A DNA stretch of 5,665 bases from an uncultured Bacteroidota bacterium (GTDB lineage: Bacteria; Bacteroidota; Bacteroidia; NS11-12g; UBA9320): the NCBI GenBank assembly GCA_913056425.1, contig CAJXLR010000134.1:1-5665 (forward strand), written 5' to 3'. The first letter of the stretch is position 1; each line of letters starts with the position of its first letter. Positions 5,577 to 5,665 of this stretch are shown here, one piece after another. A program made the translations under genes and the position numbers. Under the pieces are notes generated by a model that did not search any database, was not told where the DNA came from, and was given only the letters and a program-made list of their open reading frames with translations.

Positions 5577-5665
5577 TCGTATGTTAATCCAATGTGCAAG
5601 CATCGAAATCAACTACATACAACAATACACGTGTCGATCGGAAACTAGATAAAGAGATAGACAAA
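5577..5665 (+). repeat. Direct repeat, copy 2 (pair at 3734-3822), running off the window
   Basis: Same segment as copy 1 with one substitution (T at 5588). It begins 40 bases after the methyltransferase stop and is still matching at the last base, so the repeat is longer than 89 bp. Confidence 0.95.
5594..5665 (+). CDS. Second copy of the 147-aa hypothetical gene (5' part only)
   Basis: The first 24 codons from GTG 5594 are identical to those of the gene at 3751, including the GTG start and the preceding 5 bases. The gene continues beyond the window; whether it is full-length and intact cannot be seen. Spacing to the methyltransferase stop is 56 bases. Function unknown, as for copy 1. Confidence 0.55.
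   Translation, partial: MQASKSTTYNNTRVDRKLDKEIDK

Overview
The window is about 5.7 kb of accessory DNA. It is probably from a member of the Bacteroidota, an inference from three features: the amino end of a secreted PKD-domain protein (signal peptide, then paired cysteines and a W-x-FGD motif), a small lipoprotein with a lipocalin-like pattern, and a tail of formylglycine-generating-enzyme (SUMF1) type. Shine-Dalgarno sequences are weak except at istA. No rRNA, tRNA or CRISPR array is visible.

Layout. Positions 1-77 hold the last codons of an unidentified plus-strand gene. Positions 78-2662 are a complete IS21-family insertion sequence with istA and istB on the minus strand. Its ends are built from exact 24-bp units, two on the left and five on the right. 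No target-site duplication is visible and the two flanks do not join into one gene, so the element probably sits at a rearrangement or deletion joint. Positions 2663-2887 (minus) are the signal peptide and first part of a PKD-type secreted protein cut off by the IS. Positions 3051-3494 (minus) encode an apparently intact small lipoprotein.

From about 3530 onwards everything reads on the plus strand: an open stretch that may be the tail of a decayed gene, an unrecognised 147-aa protein starting at GTG 3751, a frame-shifted remnant of a SUMF1/FGE-type gene (about 4197-4403), a good intrinsic terminator (4503-4542), and an intact class I SAM-dependent methyltransferase (4731-5537). After this the sequence at 3734-3822 starts again at 5577 with 88 of 89 bases identical and is still matching when the window ends. 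The 147-aa gene is therefore at least partly duplicated, at an offset of 1843 bp.

How the parts work together: only istA/istB form a clear functional unit. The rest looks like a turnover zone with broken genes, a repeat and an insertion sequence. The most informative points are the repeat at the right end, the SUMF1 remnant, the modular IS ends, and a hairpin covering the istA ribosome binding site.
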